Shown here: in pieces, positions 41,901 to 50,983 of the stretch
Layout of the letters: the number at the start of each line of letters is the position of its first letter
Position numbering within the stretch: the stretch's first letter is position 1
Source of the DNA: an uncultured Elusimicrobia bacterium
GTDB lineage: Bacteria; Elusimicrobiota; Elusimicrobia; Elusimicrobiales; UBA9959
Assembly (NCBI GenBank): GCA_903867985.1
Contig: CAIPTO010000082.1
Coordinates: 1 to 64,000, forward strand
Length of the DNA: 64,000 nucleotides
Direction of reading: 5' to 3'
The notes under the pieces: model-generated
Database searches by the model: none
What the model saw: the letters and a program-made list of their open reading frames with translations, nothing else
What the model was told of the DNA's origin: nothing
Made by a program: the position numbers and the translations under genes

Positions 41901-42271
41901 CCTGGCGTCTGCAGGGTCTGGTCAAGCTAGGCGAGATCTACGAGGGGGAGAAGAACTACCCCGAAGCGGCCCGCGTATACGAAGATATTTCAAAAAACGC
42001 GGCCACGCAGGAAGTGTCCAGAGCCGCGGGCGAGCGGGCTAAAGCGCTTATCCGCATGTCGTATCAGGAAAAGGCCGCGCCGCCTAAAGATACGAAGGCC
42101 GCGCCTGAAGCAAAGCCGGCAGCAGCTGCGGACGAAAATGAAGCCCGGCCCGAAGCGGATACCCAGGCTGCCTCTAAAAAGACGCCGAGGAAAGTGAGAA
42201 AGGCAAAAACGCCGGCAAAAGTCCAGGATCTGCCCGGAATGAAGGGAACAAAGACAGAGGCGGTAAACTAG
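38972..42271 (+). CDS. Large TPR-repeat periplasmic/outer-membrane-associated protein
   Basis: Signal peptide; >15 TPR/YbgF-like repeats; basic Ala/Lys-rich tail. Confidence 0.85.
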   Translation: MKTIFLALLLVGPASARAELTTAQLSEDEAAFQSLSDLYRAAADRSAVVGAFDKFIKKYPKSIRAADAQFMQAEAYMSKGLELLRQEKISKMSSEARSLSGDNQAAIAELNNAAAAYLKVIKNYRKSGLEASAQNRIGEAYYNMGNWERAIKEFERVEDKYPDSYIVPESLLGIVYSNIASGKFPAAQSTLFHLEESYLPYMKDPSVLFAKAVIEMNNKNYPAAQKIFSRLDTVQARVFLGKSYLYEGKTYMAAGIFEKLLKDFPDSDYKEETEFMTADSFFYAKDFDGAIVKYENFLKKYPVSKLKSAAVFRIGASQFSKKDYSSARSNFQSIIDHTPQDPFAPYAQFFIAESYLENKQTRDALFAYTKVTVNYPGSWVAPASQYKLAWCQYLLEDYPQAVHALDSFLSLYPGHTLAKNAWHLSGNANLELKKPREALRAFQNALDIAPSSEIAEQSLFLMLRTEYERGNYNNILTSYQFVFKHLPPLGSKWRALSLLYVADAYMRLNLTDDARNIYNTVTRIYPNDISAVYAQEGLVWCNALAGDGDIAMKTADKLKTMKAAFPDIPPSESVDTLAIADSYFNQKDFEKAYQLYDKFVTENPASSYAAGALYRAGLSLYRLRYYSQAVEQWVKLSKNYPSAPETELADFQTADTYFRAQKYSESIAAYNAIIARYPKSFQLPLAYLRVAQVYYNLKQDAQAVEQTKTVVGNFPSAAEAYDALDLAEVIFDRDPGMDFKAYFTGLSAIEPKTKSSGEALFRLGRRLFETKNYPGAVEYLKKFCVQYIDHSSVKDAQFYLGESYFQIGDMENAAAVFERFATNYTDATEHPLALFRLGNAYYNSKKYAPAVKAYAKLTELYPDNEYIKPALFNLALCYKNTGATDLAEETYHKYFELSSKPEEALGALWEIFNIQKTKGDMAGSIKTLTEIYGEAEGKEDALEALYQMGEISLEGKQPDEARDYWERLALQKPLNSSWRLQGLVKLGEIYEGEKNYPEAARVYEDISKNAATQEVSRAAGERAKALIRMSYQEKAAPPKDTKAAPEAKPAAAADENEARPEADTQAASKKTPRKVRKAKTPAKVQDLPGMKGTKTEAVN

Positions 42272-42314
42272 AAGTTGCTGTCACTAATTCTTAACCATTA
42301 CGATTGGAGGTTTC

Positions 42315-42935
42315 GTGGAGAACATTAACTATTTAAATATTTTGAAGGACAGCTTTACGCTGGTCGTCCTGATATGTTGTTCGCTGCTGTCTTTTACCGT
42401 TGCTTTTGAGCGCTGGTGGTATTTCAGGAAAGCGCGTCACAGGAAAGTGGACGATTTTCTGGCGCACATAAGCGGACTGCTGAAAGAGGATAAGGCGGAT
42501 AAAGCTGTTGAATATACCGGCAAGATAGATTCACCCGTAGCGAGGCTGTTCAACTACGCCTTACGCCACCGTGAAATGCCCAAGCACGATATAGAAGAAC
42601 TGCTGGCCACTAAACGCCAGGAGGAGAAACTTAATCTCGAAAAGTTTCTGGGCGTGCTGGGTACCATGGGTAATATCGCGCCCTTCATCGGTCTCTTTGG
42701 CACGGTAATCGGAATTATAAAGGCTTTTCGCGACCTTGCGCTTTCCGGCGTCGGCGGTCCCACCGTGGTCGCCCGGGGCATAGCGGAAGCGCTGGTTGCT
42801 ACCGCGGCCGGCCTGGCAGTGGCTATCCCCGCCGTCATCATCTTCAACTATTTTACGCGAAAGGTTAAAGTTATCATGAGCGAACTGGAAATATTCTCTT
42901 CGCGCCTGATGATAATAATGGGATCGAAGCATTAA
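42315..42935 (+). CDS. MotA/TolQ/ExbB proton channel family protein (ExbB-like)
   Basis: LGTMGNIAPFIGLFGTVIGIIKAFRDLALSG...GIAEALVATAAGLAVAIPAVIIFNYF. Confidence 0.93.
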   Translation: MENINYLNILKDSFTLVVLICCSLLSFTVAFERWWYFRKARHRKVDDFLAHISGLLKEDKADKAVEYTGKIDSPVARLFNYALRHREMPKHDIEELLATKRQEEKLNLEKFLGVLGTMGNIAPFIGLFGTVIGIIKAFRDLALSGVGGPTVVARGIAEALVATAAGLAVAIPAVIIFNYFTRKVKVIMSELEIFSSRLMIIMGSKH

Positions 42936-42939
42936 AATC

Positions 42940-43027
42940 GCCATTTGCCGTTCGCCATTAGCCAGCAGTTTGGGAAAGAAGTTCCTTTACAGTTTCTGTG
43001 TATAGCAAATGGCCAACGGCTAATGGC
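42940..43027. repeat. Word-repeat inverted element (GCCATTNGCC family)
   Basis: Left GCCATTTGCCGTTCGCCATTAGCC, right AGCAAATGGCCAACGGCTAATGGC. Confidence 0.75.
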
Positions 43028-43055
43028 ATCAAATTAGGTTTTATATATTTATATT

Positions 43056-43460
43056 ATGGGTTTTTCTACAGGCAATTCCGACGAAGGAATAACTGATATC
43101 AATGTCACGCCCCTGGTGGACGTGTCTTTGGTGCTTGTTATAATTTTTATGGCCGTGGCCCCGTTCGCAGTGCAGTCAGGCATCAAGGTCCTGCAATCAA
43201 AGTCCAGCGCCCAGGTGGGCAAGGTTTCCGCCTCGGAGAGCATCCAGGTCAAACTGACCCTCGATGGCGTTATAAAGCTTAACGGCATCGAGGTCTCGAT
43301 GCTGGATTTTCCGGCGCGCATAGCCCAGGCTATCCTGGCCAGCAAGGATAAATTTGTGATCATCAAGGCCGATGACGGTAATAAAGTCGGAGAAGTTGTT
43401 ACGATGATGGACACGGCAAAGCAGTCCGGCGCTTTAAAGATGGCGCTGATGAAGAACTAA
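43056..43460 (+). CDS. ExbD/TolR biopolymer transport protein
   Basis: GITDINVTPLVDVSLVLVIIFMAVAPF. Confidence 0.92.
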   Translation: MGFSTGNSDEGITDINVTPLVDVSLVLVIIFMAVAPFAVQSGIKVLQSKSSAQVGKVSASESIQVKLTLDGVIKLNGIEVSMLDFPARIAQAILASKDKFVIIKADDGNKVGEVVTMMDTAKQSGALKMALMKN

Positions 43461-43463
43461 ATC

Positions 43464-43505
43464 TGGCTTACGGCTTATAGCATACGGCTTACGGCGTATG
43501 GCAAT
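43464..43505. repeat. Word repeat (GGCTTACGGC family, one-armed)
   Basis: GGCTTACGGCTTATAGCATACGGCTTACGGCGTATGGC. Confidence 0.7.
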
Positions 43506-43516
43506 GGTTTACAACT

Positions 43517-43939
43517 ATGTCCTTTAAAGTCGAGAGTAACGACGACAATTTGGTTACCGGTATAAATGTCACGCCCCTGGTGGACGTCTGCCTGGTGTTG
43601 GTCATAATATTTATGGTTACAGCCCCGCTACTGTCGGAGCCGGTTTTTAAGGTGAACCTGCCGCAGGCCCGTACCCAGGAGGGGGAAGAGAAGGAAAAAA
43701 TAGTCGTATCTCTCGCTCAGGAAGCCAAATACGCCGTAAATGAAAAGGCGTTCACCGTGAAGGACGAATTTTATAAAGCGCTGGAACGCTCTATCCGGGA
43801 AAGCGGCCTTAAGCTTGTGATCATAAAGGCCGACCAAAACGCCGGTTATGGTCTGCTGACGGACGTTATGCAGCGCGCTAAAGAAGCCGGGGCGTCCAGC
43901 ATTACTATAGCCACGGAGCAGACTAAGAAGAAAAAATAA
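43517..43939 (+). CDS. ExbD/TolR biopolymer transport protein (second copy)
   Basis: LVTGINVTPLVDVCLVLVIIFMVTAPLLSEPVFKVNLPQA. Confidence 0.92.
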   Translation: MSFKVESNDDNLVTGINVTPLVDVCLVLVIIFMVTAPLLSEPVFKVNLPQARTQEGEEKEKIVVSLAQEAKYAVNEKAFTVKDEFYKALERSIRESGLKLVIIKADQNAGYGLLTDVMQRAKEAGASSITIATEQTKKKK

Positions 43940-43980
43940 CCGGCGGTTATTTTTTAGAGGCAAGTGATAACAACTAGTGC

Positions 43981-44096
43981 GTAGTGGTTAGTGAATAGTG
44001 AATAGTGAATAGTGAATAGTGAATAGTGAATAGTGACTTACCACTTACCACTTACCACTTACCACTTATCACTTATCACTTATCACTTATCACTTA
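43981..44096. repeat. Two-armed word-repeat hairpin (AGTGAAT)n / (CACTTACC)n(CACTTATC)n
   Basis: Direct reading of tandem AGTGAAT units followed by CACTTACC and CACTTATC units. Confidence 0.92.
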
Positions 44097-44117
44097 ACCT
44101 TATTACCCTGTTTAACT

Positions 44118-45209
44118 ATGTATTCTCATTCCGATAAAACGCTCTTTTACTCTGCGATCGGAGCCGTTTTATTTCATGGTCTGTTCTTTTTTTTCTACAT
44201 TAATTTCGTTCTGCTTGGTCCGCAAACCAGAAATATAGTCATAAACAACGTCGATCTGTTGCTCCAGGAAAAGGAGGCCCGTGTTCCCAAGGCGCCCGGC
44301 AATAAAACCCTGGATTTCTTAAAGCTGGCCCTGCCCAAGATCCCTAAGATCGAGATGACCACGGTGCCCAAACTGCCGGAGATAAATATCAAGGCGCCGG
44401 AAGCCCGCAAAAAGAACTTCGACCTGCCGCAAAAACTGCTGGAACGCTCGGGCCGTGTGCAGGCGCAGGAGCGGCTTGAGATGGATACGGCTAAACGGGC
44501 CGCGGCTGCGATGAACGCTGACCTCGGGATCAAGGCTGAACGCGCTACGGCGGCCCTGGCGCCCAAAATTGAGCTTGAGGAAGTAGGCATGAAGAAAGCG
44601 CCTACCCTCCCTGAGAATCTCCAGTTTGACGAGAACGCCCGTTCCTTCACGCCGCAAACCATGCAGGAACTTAATATCGCGGTGGAACGGGCCAAGAAAT
44701 CATCCGCCCTGCCCCAGGGGCTTTCCGAAAGGCAGGGCGAGGTAAGCGCTATACGCGAGAGCGCCCGCATTACCCCGGCTATGCCTGAACGTCTGGCGGA
44801 AGCCATAAGCGCGCCCGCCGAAAGCCTTACGCAGGGGCTCAGGGCAAAACCCGTAATATTGGCCGCGAGTCTGGGCGGGCCTAAAAACGCCTCCATGAAG
44901 CAGGCTGAAGAAACGAAGAAAGTAGAGATAGAGGGGCCGATTTCAAAACGGAAAGTGCTTAAGTATTATGTGCCGTCTTTCCCGTCCTGGGCGCGCGAGC
45001 GCGGTTTGCTGGAAGCTTCGGTGTCCATAAAGTTTTATGTTAACAATTCTGGCCGGGTTCTGAATGGCGCTTCGGTGGAAAAGACTTCCGGCTACGGCGC
45101 TTTGGACCGGAGCGCTATTGACGCGATAAAAAAATGGCAGTTTGAGCCCATTAGCGGCGCGGAATCCCGTCAGTGGGGTATAATAACGTTCAGGTTCGTG
45201 TCGGAATAA
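44118..45209 (+). CDS. TonB-family energy transducer
   Basis: N-terminal TM; C-terminal PSWARERGLLEASVSIKFYVNNSGRVLNGASVEKTSGYGALDRSAIDAIKKWQFEP. Confidence 0.88.
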   Translation: MYSHSDKTLFYSAIGAVLFHGLFFFFYINFVLLGPQTRNIVINNVDLLLQEKEARVPKAPGNKTLDFLKLALPKIPKIEMTTVPKLPEINIKAPEARKKNFDLPQKLLERSGRVQAQERLEMDTAKRAAAAMNADLGIKAERATAALAPKIELEEVGMKKAPTLPENLQFDENARSFTPQTMQELNIAVERAKKSSALPQGLSERQGEVSAIRESARITPAMPERLAEAISAPAESLTQGLRAKPVILAASLGGPKNASMKQAEETKKVEIEGPISKRKVLKYYVPSFPSWARERGLLEASVSIKFYVNNSGRVLNGASVEKTSGYGALDRSAIDAIKKWQFEPISGAESRQWGIITFRFVSE

Positions 45210-45279
45210 GAGATATAGGGCCGGGACGCCGTGGGGCATACCCGGAAAAAGTCGTGAGTCGGAAAAATAGGAGCAGTTT

Positions 45280-46254
45280 ATGAAACAAAATATTCGCGGT
45301 AAAGCTTTAATTTCAGTTTTATTTTCATCGGTCATGCTTACGGCCTACGGCTTATGGCCCGCGGCCTTGGGCGCTCAACCCCTGACTGAGGAGGCAACTT
45401 CGTATAACGAAGTTCCCCAGGAAATCGTGATCAAGTCGGAAAGCGAAGACAAGATCCGGACCACCAAGCCGCCGCTGAAGATCAAGACGGATGACTTGGA
45501 GAGCATCAGGGAATCCCTCGAGCCGGACAAAGATCTTTTTCTGTACGGCGAGTTCGCGAGCGTTTCCCAGGATTATCCGGAAAAGTTGTTTTCGACCAGA
45601 GTGATACAGCCCTGGCGGGCCGGGTTCAGCGATAAAACCGTTATAGCTTTTTATCCGCTGCGCAAGTTTTCAGAGGCTTTTAACAGGAATTCATTTGACG
45701 GTAATTCCAAAGAGATCCAATGGACGCTTTCGGTCACCGACGAGGAGGGCAAGATCTTTCACAAATACGCCGGGACAGGCGTGCCGCCGGAATCTATATT
45801 CTGGACCGGCGAGAACGATCAGCGGGAATGGCTTAAAGCCGGGCATAATTACGCTCCGGTTTACGTCTTCGTGGACGAGATGGGCGCGCTTAAGACCATT
45901 GTCGGAGATATTATAAAGTTTACCGCGATAGTATTCCAGAAAGACAGCAACCTTAACATAAGTCTGGATTCAGTCTCCGTATTCGGGCCTACCAAATCCA
46001 TGAAGACAGTGGATAAGGTTCTGGGTGAAGCGCTGCTTACCGCCACATGCGACCTTATTAAGCGGCGCTATTATAATGTTCCGGTCAAGGTCAACGTTTA
46101 CGCCCAGACCAAGGACCTGGCCGAACAACAGGCCGACCAAGTAAGCAATTTTCTTAAAAAAGAGCTTATGACCGGAGCAAATCTCATAACCTATGAAGGT
46201 TTTGACGAAAGTTTCGCCCAGCAGCGGATCGACGTGATTTTGATGAATAAGTGA
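45280..46254 (+). CDS. Secreted hypothetical protein with OmpA-like C-terminal region
   Basis: Signal peptide; C-terminal VNVYAQTKDLAEQQADQVSNFLKKELMTGANLITYEGFDESFAQQRIDVIL. Confidence 0.6.
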   Translation: MKQNIRGKALISVLFSSVMLTAYGLWPAALGAQPLTEEATSYNEVPQEIVIKSESEDKIRTTKPPLKIKTDDLESIRESLEPDKDLFLYGEFASVSQDYPEKLFSTRVIQPWRAGFSDKTVIAFYPLRKFSEAFNRNSFDGNSKEIQWTLSVTDEEGKIFHKYAGTGVPPESIFWTGENDQREWLKAGHNYAPVYVFVDEMGALKTIVGDIIKFTAIVFQKDSNLNISLDSVSVFGPTKSMKTVDKVLGEALLTATCDLIKRRYYNVPVKVNVYAQTKDLAEQQADQVSNFLKKELMTGANLITYEGFDESFAQQRIDVILMNK

Positions 46255-46263
46255 TATCAGGGG

Positions 46264-46341
46264 AAGTGATAAGTGGTAAGTGATAAGTGGTAAGTGATAA
46301 GTAATAAGACTTACAACTTAATCCTTACAACTTACTCCTGA
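46264..46341. repeat. Two-armed word repeat (AAGTGATAAGTGGT / ACTTACAACTTA)
   Basis: AAGTGATAAGTGGTAAGTGATAAGTGGTAAGTGATAAGTAATAAG then ACTTACAACTTAATCCTTACAACTTACTCC. Confidence 0.85.
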
Positions 46342-46361
46342 GTCTTAATTTCGGAGACAAT

Positions 46362-47237
46362 ATGAAAGGAATAATATTGGCCGGCGGCAGCGGCACCCGG
46401 CTTTATCCCATTACCAACGCGGTCTGCAAACAGCTGCTGCCGGTATATGACAAGCCCATGATATATTATCCCCTGTCCGCGCTGATGCTGGCCGGGATAC
46501 GCGAGATACTTATTATTTCCACGCCTAAGGATCTGCCCAGGTTCAGGGAGATCTTCGGAGACGGCGCTGCCTGGGGGCTCAGTTTTGAATATAAAGAACA
46601 GGCCCGTCCCGCCGGTATAGCCGAGGCTTTTGTGATCGGCAGGGAATTTATAGGCGACGACGATGTCTGTCTGATCCTGGGCGATAACATCTTCTACGGC
46701 CAGGGTCTGACCGAAGCTTTAAGAAAAGCCGCCGCCGAGGTCGCCGCGCGCAAAAGCGCCGTCGTGTTCGGCTATTATGTTACCGATCCCCAGAGGTACG
46801 GCGTGGTTGAATTTGACGCGCGAGGCAACGCCGTCTCGATTGAGGAGAAGCCTAAAACCCCAAAATCCAATTATGCCGTCACCGGCATATATTTTTATCC
46901 GAACGACGTGGTTGAAATCGCCGGCGGAATGAAGCCATCGCCTCGCGGCGAACTGGAAATAACCGATGTTAACAGGGAATACCTGAAAAGAGGCGTCCTG
47001 AAAGTTGAGCTTCTCGGCCGCGGCTACGCCTGGCTTGATACCGGCACTTTTGAAAGCCTGCTGGAGGCGAGCGGGTTTATCGCTACCGTAGAGCGCCGGC
47101 AGGGTCTGAAGATCGCCTGCATAGAAGAAATCTCCTATTTGCTGGGCTATATTACTAAGGATGCCGTGCTGCTTCTTGCCGAGTCCATGAGTAAAAATAC
47201 TTATGGGGAGTACCTGCGGAAAGTAGTGAACGAATAG
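46362..47237 (+). CDS. rfbA: Glucose-1-phosphate thymidylyltransferase
   Basis: [52 protein letters not shown]. Confidence 0.96.
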   Translation: MKGIILAGGSGTRLYPITNAVCKQLLPVYDKPMIYYPLSALMLAGIREILIISTPKDLPRFREIFGDGAAWGLSFEYKEQARPAGIAEAFVIGREFIGDDDVCLILGDNIFYGQGLTEALRKAAAEVAARKSAVVFGYYVTDPQRYGVVEFDARGNAVSIEEKPKTPKSNYAVTGIYFYPNDVVEIAGGMKPSPRGELEITDVNREYLKRGVLKVELLGRGYAWLDTGTFESLLEASGFIATVERRQGLKIACIEEISYLLGYITKDAVLLLAESMSKNTYGEYLRKVVNE

Positions 47238-47240
47238 ACG

Positions 47241-47378
47241 CAAAGCAGTCTAGATGCAAAGCGATCTGGAGGCAAAGCGATTTAGAGGGAAAGCAGTTTA
47301 GCGGTCTTCTTTGAATCTAAATTGCTAAATGGCTTTGCATCCAGATTGCTAAACTGCCAAACGGCCTTGCATCTAAAG
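47241..47378. repeat. Two-armed word repeat (GCAAAGCGATTTAGAG, ~16-nt units)
   Basis: Four left units GCAAAGCAGTCTAGAT/GCAAAGCGATCTGGAG/GCAAAGCGATTTAGAG/GGAAAGCAGTTTAGCG, then complementary TCTAAATTGCTAAATGGCTTTGCATCCAGATTGC... Confidence 0.88.
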
Positions 47379-47384
47379 GAAATT

Positions 47385-47927
47385 ATGCCTTTTGAGTTTG
47401 TAAAATTTAAACTTGACGGTCTTGTGCTGATTAAACCCCGCGTTTTCACCGACGAGCGGGGCTTTTTTCTGGAGGCTTATAAATTCAGCGATTTTGAGAG
47501 GGCCGGGATAAAAGAAAACTTCGTGCAGGATAATCATTCACGATCCGTCAGGGGCGTCCTGCGGGGCCTGCACTATCAAAAGCCTCCTGCCGCACAGGGC
47601 AAACTGATACGCTGCACTCTGGGCCGCATCCTGGATGTAGCCGTAGACATAAGAAAAGATTCCGCTACTTTTTGTGACTGGGCGTCAGTAGAATTGAGCG
47701 CCGATAACGCCCACATGCTCTATATCCCGCCCGGTTTCGCCCACGGCTTTCTGGTTTTAAGCGATATCGCGGAAATAATATACAAATGCACCAGCGAGTT
47801 CGCCCCGGAGCTTGAAGTCGGTATACGCTGGAACGATCCGCGGTTCGGCATCAAGTGGGGCGTAACTGACCCGGCTCTGTCGCCCAAAGACAGCGTTCTA
47901 CCCTGGTTTAAAGACGCGGATGTTTAA
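47385..47927 (+). CDS. rfbC: dTDP-4-dehydrorhamnose 3,5-epimerase
   Basis: DERGFFLEAYK, FVQDNHSRSVRGVLRGLHYQ, YIPPGFAHGFLVLSD; true start ATG 47385 (upstream ORF is repeat). Confidence 0.95.
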   Translation: MPFEFVKFKLDGLVLIKPRVFTDERGFFLEAYKFSDFERAGIKENFVQDNHSRSVRGVLRGLHYQKPPAAQGKLIRCTLGRILDVAVDIRKDSATFCDWASVELSADNAHMLYIPPGFAHGFLVLSDIAEIIYKCTSEFAPELEVGIRWNDPRFGIKWGVTDPALSPKDSVLPWFKDADV

Positions 47928-47941
47928 ACACTCTTCGGTTT

Positions 47942-48790
47942 ATGAAAATTTTAATAACCGGATCAAATGGCCAGCTGGCGGAAGCGTTCATCCGCCGCTT
48001 TGAGGAACAAGGGCACGAGTACCTGGGCCATGACCTCGACACGCTGGATATAGGCGGGCGCGACGCGGTTATTCGGGAGGTCCGCGCTTTTAAGCCGGGC
48101 CTGATAGTCAATTGCGCGGCCTACAATCTGGTGGACAAAGCCGAACAGGACTCTAAGACGGCGTTCAGGGCGAACGCCTGCGGTCCGGAAAATCTGGCGC
48201 TTGCCGCCCTGGAGACCGGCGCTTTTCTTATTCATTTCGGTTCCGATTATATCTTCGACGGCGCCAAGGCTCCAGTCCCTTACGCTGAAAATGACAAACC
48301 GGATCCCCTGAACAAATACGGCGCTTCAAAGCTTGAAGGGGAAAAATTGATAAGGGCGTCCGGCGTCAGGCATCTCATCCTGCGCGTGAGCTGGGTGTTT
48401 GGGAAAGGGAATCAGAATTTTACTGCAAAACTGCTGGAATGGGCCAAAAATCCCGGCGCGGTTACCGTGGCGGCGGATGAAGTTTCCGTGCCGACCTTCG
48501 CGGACGATATTGTTTACGGCTCTATGGCCGCGTTTAAGGCCGGTCTTGAAGGGACATGGCATTTACCCAATACCGGTTCCTGTTCAAGATATGAGTGGGC
48601 GGGTTTGATATTAAAAACTTTGAATATAAATAAAGAGCTGATCCCCGGCCGCATGGCCGATTTTAATCTTCCGGCCCGGCGCCCCGGTTTTTCCGCCATG
48701 TCTAACTCCGCTATTTCCAAAGAGCTGGGCATCACCATACCCGCCTGGCAAGATTCCGCGCGTGCTTTTATAAGGAGACAGAATGCCTAA
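47942..48790 (+). CDS. rfbD: dTDP-4-dehydrorhamnose reductase
   Basis: [16 protein letters not shown]...[14 protein letters not shown]...FGSDYIFDG...LRVSWVFG. Confidence 0.94.
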   Translation: MKILITGSNGQLAEAFIRRFEEQGHEYLGHDLDTLDIGGRDAVIREVRAFKPGLIVNCAAYNLVDKAEQDSKTAFRANACGPENLALAALETGAFLIHFGSDYIFDGAKAPVPYAENDKPDPLNKYGASKLEGEKLIRASGVRHLILRVSWVFGKGNQNFTAKLLEWAKNPGAVTVAADEVSVPTFADDIVYGSMAAFKAGLEGTWHLPNTGSCSRYEWAGLILKTLNINKELIPGRMADFNLPARRPGFSAMSNSAISKELGITIPAWQDSARAFIRRQNA

Positions 48791-49523
48791 AGTTATGATA
48801 GTCCTTCCGGCGTACAACGCCGAAAAAACCCTCCCGGCCACCCTTGCGGACATACCGGCCGAATATCGCTCCAATGTTATACTTGTGGACGACTGTTCTA
48901 AAGACAAAACAGCAGAGGCGGCCGCTGGCTTCGGCATTACCGTAGTCCGGCATGAGTCCAATAAAGGCTACGGCGGCAATCAAAAAACCTGCTACCGCGA
49001 AGCGCTTAAGGCCGGGGCCGATATCGTTGTGATGCTGCACCCGGACTATCAATATAACCCAAAGGTTATCCCGCACCTGGTCGGCGTGATAGACGCCGGC
49101 ATTTGCGACATGATGCTGGGGAACCGTATCCGCACCCGCCGCGAAACTCTGGCCGGAGGCATGCCCTTTTACAAATATCTCTCCAACCGCTTCCTCTCCC
49201 TGCTCTGCAATGTGGTGGCCGGGGAAAATCTGGGCGAATGGCACAGTGGCATGCGCGCTTATTCCCGCAAGGTGCTTTTAACCATTCCCTGGGAGAATAA
49301 CACCGACGACTTCGCTTTTGACATGCAGTTTCTGGCGCAGGCTTCTTATTTCGGTTTCAGAATGGGCGATATCCCGGTTGAAACCAAATATTTTAAGGAC
49401 GCTTCCTCTATAAATTTTATCCGCAGCCTCAAATACGGGCTGCATACGCTGGTGATACTCGCTCAATTCCTGCTGCAGAAGAGCGGTTTGTTTAAGCCGG
49501 GGCTTTTCCGGAAGATAAAATGA
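48783..49523 (+). CDS. Glycosyltransferase family 2
   Basis: [21 protein letters not shown]...[12 protein letters not shown]...[10 protein letters not shown]. Confidence 0.92.
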   Translation: MPKVMIVLPAYNAEKTLPATLADIPAEYRSNVILVDDCSKDKTAEAAAGFGITVVRHESNKGYGGNQKTCYREALKAGADIVVMLHPDYQYNPKVIPHLVGVIDAGICDMMLGNRIRTRRETLAGGMPFYKYLSNRFLSLLCNVVAGENLGEWHSGMRAYSRKVLLTIPWENNTDDFAFDMQFLAQASYFGFRMGDIPVETKYFKDASSINFIRSLKYGLHTLVILAQFLLQKSGLFKPGLFRKIK

Positions 49524-50980
49524 CGGATAAATCTTTACGCGCGCCTGGGATGGTCGCTGAAGCGGGCTGGCGTTCCTTTTTCTCCGGCGAGGTTGTTTTT
49601 TACGCGGCTCTCCTGCTGCTCTGCTTTTTCAGGCTTGGCGAACTGCCCCTGGCCGAGATGGACGACATTACCCACGCGGCAATAGGCAAGTCCATATTGC
49701 TCAGCGGCGACTGGTTCACCATGCATGAAGGAGCGCAGCTCAGTTTCTTAAAGCCGCCGCTTTACTTCTGGCTGGAGGCTTTTTCGTTCAAGATCTTTTC
49801 CGTTTCGGATTATTGGGCCCGCTTTCCGGCGGCTTTAACCGGTTTTCTTACACTGACGCTGGCGTACACAACTATCCGTTCCGCCTGGGACAGGCAGACC
49901 GCTTTCCTTACGGTGCTGATACTCTGCTCAAGCACCTTCTTTGTGAAGTATTCACGCCGCGCTATGCTGGATATGCCGGTGGCTTTCGCGCTGTGCCTGG
50001 GCATATGGGCCGCCGTAAAAGCCGATTACGAGGATAAGCCCCGCTGCCTCCTGCTCTGCGGTATAAGCGCGGCCATAGGCTATTATTTCAAAGGCGTTCA
50101 GGGGTTTTACATACTGGCCGTGCTGCCGGCGTATTACGCGGTCACGCGCAGGCCGCTCCGCCTGTTCAATAAGTGGATGATTTTAGGGGGGCTCGCCGGT
50201 CTGGGACTTATCGCCGCCTGGGCGCTGCCGCAATATCACTTTAACGGCGCTGATTTCCTTTATTCACAGTCAGGCATCGGCCCGCTGGTCGACCGCGGCA
50301 TACCCGGGAAACATAACGCTTTTTATACCCCGTTCATAAAGGCCTTCAGCGTTTTTTATCTGCTGCCGCTTACGCTGTTCGGCGTGGCCATGATCAGAAA
50401 ATGGACGCCGGCTGAAAGTAAGTCCGCCGCGCTCAAATACCTGATGCTGACCTGGCTGCTCGTATTGCTGGCCGTGCTGGGCGCGAGCAACGCTTTTTAC
50501 ATACGCTACCTGATACCGGCTTTCGTGCCAATGGCTTTTTTTGCCGCGCTGGCGGCGCAGAAACTATCCTCTTTCCTGCGCGAAGAAAAGTCCCGCCCGC
50601 AGTTAATGGCTGTTTTCTCTCTGGCACTGCTGGTGTTCTGCGTGTTACCGCTCCCCACGGATTCCGGGGGCACGGGGTACAAGGGGCTGTATGAATGTCT
50701 CAAAAAAGTAGCTCCCGGGGATGCCAGGATAGTGCTTTATAAGGACAAGGCTTACAGATTCAATCAGGGGCTGGTGTTTTACGGCGACAGGGTTTTGTGG
50801 AAACAGGTCAATTCTCCCGAGGAGCTCCGCTCCGTGGCGGCCGCGAACCCGTCCTGCGCGATAATAGTGACGGCCGCCTACTTCCCTGAAATAGCCGGCG
50901 CCGGAGTAAAAATACAAAAGATAGCTGAAGAGCCCGGATGGCGGCTGTACTCGGTTAAACCCAATCTTTTGGAGGAGTAA
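49520..50980 (+). CDS. ArnT/GT39-like membrane glycosyltransferase
   Basis: [31 protein letters not shown]...[31 protein letters not shown]; multiple TM. Confidence 0.86.
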   Translation: MTDKSLRAPGMVAEAGWRSFFSGEVVFYAALLLLCFFRLGELPLAEMDDITHAAIGKSILLSGDWFTMHEGAQLSFLKPPLYFWLEAFSFKIFSVSDYWARFPAALTGFLTLTLAYTTIRSAWDRQTAFLTVLILCSSTFFVKYSRRAMLDMPVAFALCLGIWAAVKADYEDKPRCLLLCGISAAIGYYFKGVQGFYILAVLPAYYAVTRRPLRLFNKWMILGGLAGLGLIAAWALPQYHFNGADFLYSQSGIGPLVDRGIPGKHNAFYTPFIKAFSVFYLLPLTLFGVAMIRKWTPAESKSAALKYLMLTWLLVLLAVLGASNAFYIRYLIPAFVPMAFFAALAAQKLSSFLREEKSRPQLMAVFSLALLVFCVLPLPTDSGGTGYKGLYECLKKVAPGDARIVLYKDKAYRFNQGLVFYGDRVLWKQVNSPEELRSVAAANPSCAIIVTAAYFPEIAGAGVKIQKIAEEPGWRLYSVKPNLLEE

Positions 50981-50983
50981 GAT

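Noticed and set aside
43981-44096. Tandem short repeats considered as a CRISPR array
   Set aside because: Units are 7-8 nt with no unique spacers and the second half is the complement of the first; no cas genes in the window.
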